Shown in pieces: positions 7,024-10,000 of a stretch of DNA of 10,000 bases; the first letter of the stretch is position 1; each line of letters starts with the position of its first letter. Source of the stretch: Neocallimastix lanati (nom. inval.) (taxonomy: Eukaryota > Neocallimastigomycota > Neocallimastigomycetes > Neocallimastigales > Neocallimastigaceae). The translations under genes and the position numbers were made by a program. Location: positions 187,501 to 197,500 of the forward strand of contig JACVTC010000124.1 of assembly GCA_016946835.1 (NCBI GenBank), read 5' to 3'. The notes beneath the pieces are model-generated. The model was not told where the DNA came from and made no database searches. It saw only the letters and a program-made list of their open reading frames with translations.

Positions 7024-7104
7024 TTATATTTGAACATCCCTTAAATTCACAAACTCTAAATTAAATTTTAATAATAAATGTAGAAAAAATTTTTTTTTTA
7101 TTCT
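7024..7104 (-). other. 26-codon open stretch next to satellite, possible coding relic
   Basis: The minus strand is open from about 7104 to a TAA at 7024-7026, nine bases before the satellite. It has no ATG. It ends KFNLEFVNLRDVQI, with codons GAG, GTG, AGG, GAT, GTT and CAA. A second frame over the same bases (FRVCEFKGCSNIKFV) looks equally protein-like, which shows that a patch with some G and C can look coding in any frame. Confidence 0.12.
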
Positions 7105-7742
7105 TTTTTATTTTTTTTTTTTTAATTATAATTTAAATAGGACAAACCGCAAATTTAAATATATATATATATAAAATACAAAATTAAATAAAATTAAAAA
7201 TTTAATAAAAAATTGATGGCAAAAAAAAAAAAAAAAATAAAATAAAATAAAACAAAAAAAAAAAATTTAAAAACTATAAAAAAAAAAATTCATTTAATAA
7301 TTTTATGTTAAAACTAAGGTTCATTTTCAATTATATTTTATATATAACTATATTCATACTAAATCATATTTCATACTAAATCATATTTCATAGTTAATGA
7401 TATTATATAGCTAATTGTATTTCATAATTCTTTAATAAAATTTATAAAAAAAAAATAAAAAAAAAAAAAGGTCTATAGTTAATCTTTTTTTATCTTTTTT
7501 TTTTATTTATCTATTTATCTAATTATTTATTTATTTACTTTATTTATTTATAAATTTTTTATTTATTTAATAATTCAATTAAGTGGACTGTTAAATGTTA
7601 TTCCTTTTTTTTTTAAATTTAATCATTAGAATAATAAAAAATAATAAAAATAATAAAAATAAAAGATTTTTTTTTTAAAAAAAAAATTTAAACATTTTAT
7701 TTTATATTTTATATAAGATCATAATAAATAAGATTTTGTTAG
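7105..7742. other. AT-rich intergenic DNA with one decayed tandem repeat
   Basis: A/T runs (A17 at 7221-7237), an AT tract near 7161-7172, the 17-bp tandem repeat at 7355-7425, TTTA-type repeats at 7503-7566 and an A/T self-complementary patch around 7665-7689. No gene or RNA recognised. Confidence 0.75.
7355..7425 (+). repeat. Decayed 17-bp tandem repeat, four copies
   Basis: CATACTAAATCATATTT occurs perfectly at 7355-7371 and 7372-7388. A third copy with about four changes follows at 7389-7405 (CATAGTTAATGATATTA), and a fourth with one insertion and a few changes at about 7406-7425. Unlike the simple repeats around it, the unit is complex. Confidence 0.8.
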
Positions 7743-7767
7743 AAAAAAAAAAAAAAAAAAAAAAAAA
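7743..7767 (+). repeat. poly(A) tract, A25
   Basis: Twenty-five A with G on both sides (TTAG before, GTGATT after), like the A28 tract at 805. Confidence 0.95.
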
Positions 7768-7780
7768 GTGATTTTAATAT

Positions 7781-7920
7781 TTATGTTTGTTTTATTGTTT
7801 TATGTTTTATTATTTTATTATTTTATGTTTTATTTTTTTTTTTTTGTTTTTTTTTTATTTTTTTTTCTTTTGTTCTTTTTTTTTTTATTTTTTTAGTTTG
7901 TTTGTTTGTTTTTTATATTT
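7781..7920 (+). other. T/G-rich, strand-asymmetric block
   Basis: Almost only T with scattered G and A: TTTATGTTTT twice, long T runs, then TTTGTTTGTTTG at about 7896-7909. C occurs only twice. A 37-codon hydrophobic frame (7783-7896, Phe/Leu/Tyr/Val only) is a product of the composition and is not called a gene. Confidence 0.7.
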
Positions 7921-7967
7921 TAAAACTTCAAGTTTATTATATTAATTTATTAATTTATTAATGATTA

Positions 7968-8036
7968 ATGATTAAAGTAATTAATAGCTTTTGTTTTGTT
8001 TTTGTTTTTTTGATTCTATATTTAATAACAAAATAA
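7968..8036 (+). other. 22-codon hydrophobic mini-ORF
   Basis: ATG ATT AAA GTA ATT AAT AGC TTT TGT opens 22 codons to TAA. It has a short charged start (MIKVINS), a hydrophobic core (FCFVFVFLILYLI) and TK before the stop, the shape of a signal peptide or a single membrane helix. A (TAATAAA)n array in the same orientation starts 19 bp after the stop. The T/G composition of this block favours Phe/Val/Leu codons, so the hydrophobicity may be compositional. Not recognised. Confidence 0.12.
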
Positions 8037-8054
8037 ATAAAAATGATTAAAAAA

Positions 8055-8103
8055 AATAATAATAAATAAATAATAAATAATAAATAATAATAAATAATAA
8101 ATA
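8055..8103 (+). repeat. Short heptamer array (TAATAAA)n, inverted orientation
   Basis: About 49 bp of AATAATAAATAAATAATAAATAA-type units, the reverse complement of the TTTATTA satellite. Here AATAAA is on the + strand. It faces the array at 8296-8604 across about 190 bp. Confidence 0.85.
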
Positions 8104-8295
8104 GTTCAATTATTAATTATATTAAAATTTATTAATAAAAAAATTTTTTTTAATATTTGTTTTAAAACATAAATAAATTCATTTATTAAAAAACTATTTT
8201 AAATAATAATAAAAGTTGAAAATAATGTTTATAATTATAGTTATTAAATAATAAACAATAGATAAAGAGTAACATAAATAATAACATAAATAACA
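8104..8295. other. Spacer between inverted heptamer arrays
   Basis: Mixed A/T sequence with no frame of note. Its last 30 bp carry ATAAATAATAACATAAATAACAT, degenerate + strand AATAAA-type units that turn directly into the TTTATTA units of the next array. The array start is therefore itself a small inverted repeat. Confidence 0.7.
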
Positions 8296-8604
8296 TTTAT
8301 TATTTATTATTTATTATCTATTATTTATTATCTATTATTTATTATTTATTATTTATTATTTATTATTTATTATTATTTATTATTTATTATTTATTATTTA
8401 TTATTTATTATTTATTATTTATTATTTATTATTTATTATTTATTATTTATTATTTATTATTTATTATTTATTATTTATTATTTATTATTTATTATTTATT
8501 ATTTAATAATTATTATTTATTATTTATTATTTATTATTCAATTATTTATTATTTATTATTTATTATTTATTATTGATTATTTATTATTTATATTATTTAT
8601 TTTT
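8296..8604 (+). repeat. Second heptamer array (TTTATTA)n, about 300 bp
   Basis: Same unit and orientation as 6044-7015. Two units near the start carry C (8318 and 8332), exactly 14 bp apart. The middle is nearly pure, with one extra TTA near 8370. The 3' part is degenerate (TAATAATT near 8504-8511, TTCAATT near 8537-8543, TTGATT near 8573-8578, and a trailing TATATTATTTAT). Confidence 0.95.
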
Positions 8605-8675
8605 AAAAAATGAGAAATGGCTTAACTTTTTTTTTTTATTAAACGAATACAATAAATTGAAATGTCATTTATATT
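8603..8675 (-). other. Two short frames split at an A11 run, possible coding relic
   Basis: On the minus strand one frame (8675 to a TAA at 8622-8624) reads NINDISIYCIRLIKKKS. A second frame, shifted by one base, reads VKPFLIF to a TAA at 8603-8605, at the edge of the heptamer array. The switch falls within an A11 homopolymer, the kind of site where indels or read errors occur. Neither frame has a usable ATG. Not recognised. Confidence 0.12.
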
Positions 8676-9027
8676 CTATATTCTATTTATAATATATATA
8701 TAAAAATTAAATATAATAAAATGAGATAAAGCAAAACATAAAAGGAAAAAAAACTTTATAACTGAAATATTTCCATTTAATATTAGAATATTGAAATATA
8801 TAAATATAAAAATATAAAATGTTTTTATCAATATTAATAAAGAAAACAAAAAACAAATCTAGAAATTTAATTATAAATTCTATTTAATAAAGAAAAAAAA
8901 AATTTTTTAAAAAGTATATTTATATTTATTTATTTATTTTTTTTTTAATTAATAATGAAGTATTCTATTTCGATTTTTTTTTACATAACCTAATCCTGAT
9001 TAAAAAATATATAAAATTTTTATTTAA

Positions 9028-9046
9028 TTTTTTTTTTTTTTTTCAG
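9028..9046 (+). other. T16-CAG, 3' splice-site-like sequence
   Basis: Sixteen T followed by CAG, then TTGCTCTCCATG and an 11-codon open stretch to TAA. The motif is a good match for an acceptor, but there is no upstream exon, donor or convincing branch site, and the frame after it is trivial. Confidence 0.12.
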
Positions 9047-9080
9047 TTGCTCTCCATGACTAATTTATTCTTAAACTAAT

Positions 9081-9125
9081 AAAAAAAAATTAAAAAAAAA
9101 TTAAAAAAAAAATTAAAAAAAAAAA
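9081..9125 (+). repeat. Phased A-tracts A9-TT-A9-TT-A10-TT-A11
   Basis: Four A runs of 9, 9, 10 and 11 nt separated by TT, giving repeat steps of 11, 11 and 12 bp and ending in G. Helically phased A-tracts are the known basis of intrinsic DNA curvature. Confidence 0.9.
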
Positions 9126-9423
9126 GAGTAAAATTATTTGAATTGGCGAAGGATTTTTTTTTTTATTTTTAACTTTTAATCCTCTACTTAAAAGTACTTT
9201 TTTTTTTTAATAATGTTTATTTTCTTTTTGTTTAAAAAAAAAAAAAAAATTCACTAAAAAATTCCTCTACTTATTTTATTTTTATTTATAAACAAGTTTT
9301 TATTATTAATATTTTCTTTTTTTTTTTTTTAATATTTCTTTTAATAGCAATAATTAAATATAAGTGGTTTTAATATAAATATATACATAAAGAAGAATTA
9401 ATCTTTTATTATTTTATATGTAA

Positions 9424-9468
9424 TTATTAAAAAATATTTTCTAATGAATAATAAATATTTTTTAATAA
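9424..9468. repeat. Inverted repeat, 16-bp perfect arms
   Basis: TTATTAAAAAATATTT (9424-9439) is the exact reverse complement of AAATATTTTTTAATAA (9453-9468), with a 13-nt loop. The right-arm motif AATAAATATTTTTTAA recurs 28 bp further on (AAATATTTTTTAAA from 9481). Confidence 0.8.
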
Positions 9469-9646
9469 ATAATTATTAATAAATATTTTTTAAATATATA
9501 ATCAATTAATTTTGAATCGTTTTTTTTTTCTTTATTTGTGGTAATGATTTTAAATTTTATAATATATAAATGATCAAAAGGTTAAGTAAAAATTTATAAA
9601 GTAAATTTATATTTATCATTTATATATGTATTCTACTATATATTCC

Positions 9647-9669
9647 AAATAAAATAAAATAAAATAAAT
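9647..9669 (+). repeat. (AAAAT)n pentanucleotide repeat
   Basis: About four AAAAT units, the same unit as the pentamers around 2163-2185 and 2508-2527. Confidence 0.85.
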
Positions 9670-9945
9670 TTTAAAAAAAAAAATTATTAAAATTAAAATT
9701 AAAATTTTATTGAAATAAGATAAAATAATTAATTAAAAATAAAAAAGTTGGTGGTATAGAGCGCATGAAAGTGGTTCATTAGAAATTGTAATTAGAAGTA
9801 AAAAAAAAAAAAAAATAAAAATAAAAATAAAAAAATTTAAAAAAAAAAAGTATATAGAGTGTAAATTTAAGATTTAAAAATATTTAAATAATTTTTTTTT
9901 TTATTTATCATTTTAATTATTTATATATATAAAAAAAAAATAAAA

Positions 9946-9969
9946 ATATATATATATATATATATATAT
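9946..9969 (+). repeat. (AT)12 dinucleotide repeat
   Basis: Twelve alternating AT units near the right end of the window, followed by T-rich sequence. Confidence 0.95.
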
Positions 9970-10000
9970 TTATTTTTTTTTTTGTTTTTTGTTTTTATGA

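Larger units (their letters stand above)
8676..10000. other. AT-rich intergenic DNA, no gene seen
   Basis: Irregular A/T sequence with homopolymers up to 16 nt. Named elements are the T16-CAG motif (9028-9046), phased A-tracts (9081-9125), the inverted repeat 9424-9468, (AAAAT)n at 9647-9669 and (AT)12 at 9946-9969. A G-containing island at 9747-9780 (GTTGGTGGTATAGAGCGC) is the least A/T-rich spot but matches nothing I can defend. Confidence 0.75.

Noticed and set aside
6061-7044. 327-codon open frame of repeating YYLLFII
   Set aside because: It starts at TTG and is created by the TTTATTA heptamer, which lacks TAA, TAG and TGA in all three frames of this strand. Three units make the 21-base, seven-codon pattern.
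7798-7831. Two TTTTATGTTTT matches to the yeast ARS consensus
   Set aside because: The consensus applies to Saccharomyces-type yeasts, which this does not appear to be, and matches to such an A/T-rich degenerate motif are expected by chance here.
7783-7896. 37-codon Phe/Leu/Val/Tyr frame
   Set aside because: Composition product of a T/G-only stretch; no polar or charged residue at all.
6044-8604. CRISPR-like array or protein tandem-repeat gene
   Set aside because: There are no spacers between conserved repeats. The arrays are uninterrupted simple satellites.
9746-9790. tRNA-like words (AGTTGGTGGTATAGAGCGC and GGTTCATTA)
   Set aside because: They resemble D-arm and T-arm box sequences, but the bases before them are all A, so no D-stem or acceptor stem can form, and the spacing is too short for an anticodon arm.

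Overview
This is about 10 kb of extremely AT-rich eukaryotic intergenic DNA. G and C are rare throughout, well under 15% by eye. Most of the window is homopolymer A or T tracts (up to 42 nt), di- to heptanucleotide microsatellites, and irregular A/T sequence. I find no convincing protein-coding gene, rRNA, tRNA, CRISPR array, transposase or reverse transcriptase. A gene-free 10 kb with A/T tracts of 25-40 nt and kilobase-scale TTTATTA arrays fits the intergenic DNA of an anaerobic gut fungus (Neocallimastigomycota) best. Dictyostelium and Plasmodium also have such AT-rich spacers, but their genes are usually packed too closely for an empty 10 kb. The assignment is an inference from composition only.

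Layout. 1-800: irregular A/T DNA. 800-3480: a block where every tract of 20 nt or more is A on the + strand, plus (TTA)22 at 865-930. 3209-3614: the most complex island, with an (ATC)8 microsatellite, an A42 tract and a minus-strand 42-codon frame that begins like a secretory signal peptide. 3615-5160: T-rich DNA with a diverged direct duplication (4258-4420), two hairpins (4745-4785, 4992-5010) and a 46-bp tandem duplication (5058-5150). 5538-5684: a minus-strand open stretch with a coding-like tail. 6044-7015: a 972-bp heptamer satellite (TTTATTA)n. 7355-7425: a decayed 17-bp tandem repeat. 7743-8103: an A25 tract, a T/G-only block, a 22-codon hydrophobic mini-ORF and a short heptamer array in the opposite orientation. 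8296-8604: a second heptamer array in the 6044-7015 orientation. 8605-10000: irregular A/T DNA with phased A-tracts (9081-9125), a 16-bp hairpin (9424-9468) and (AT)12 near the end.

Nothing here can be said to work together as a pathway. The observations most worth a second look are: the long A-tracts, which nearly all end in G; the signal-peptide-like start at 3543 on the minus strand; and the three heptamer arrays, whose AATAAA-bearing strand in each case lies just downstream of a small coding-like frame and could act as clustered polyadenylation signals. All counts were made by eye. Homopolymer lengths in the assembly may be wrong by a few bases, which would shift any frame crossing them.
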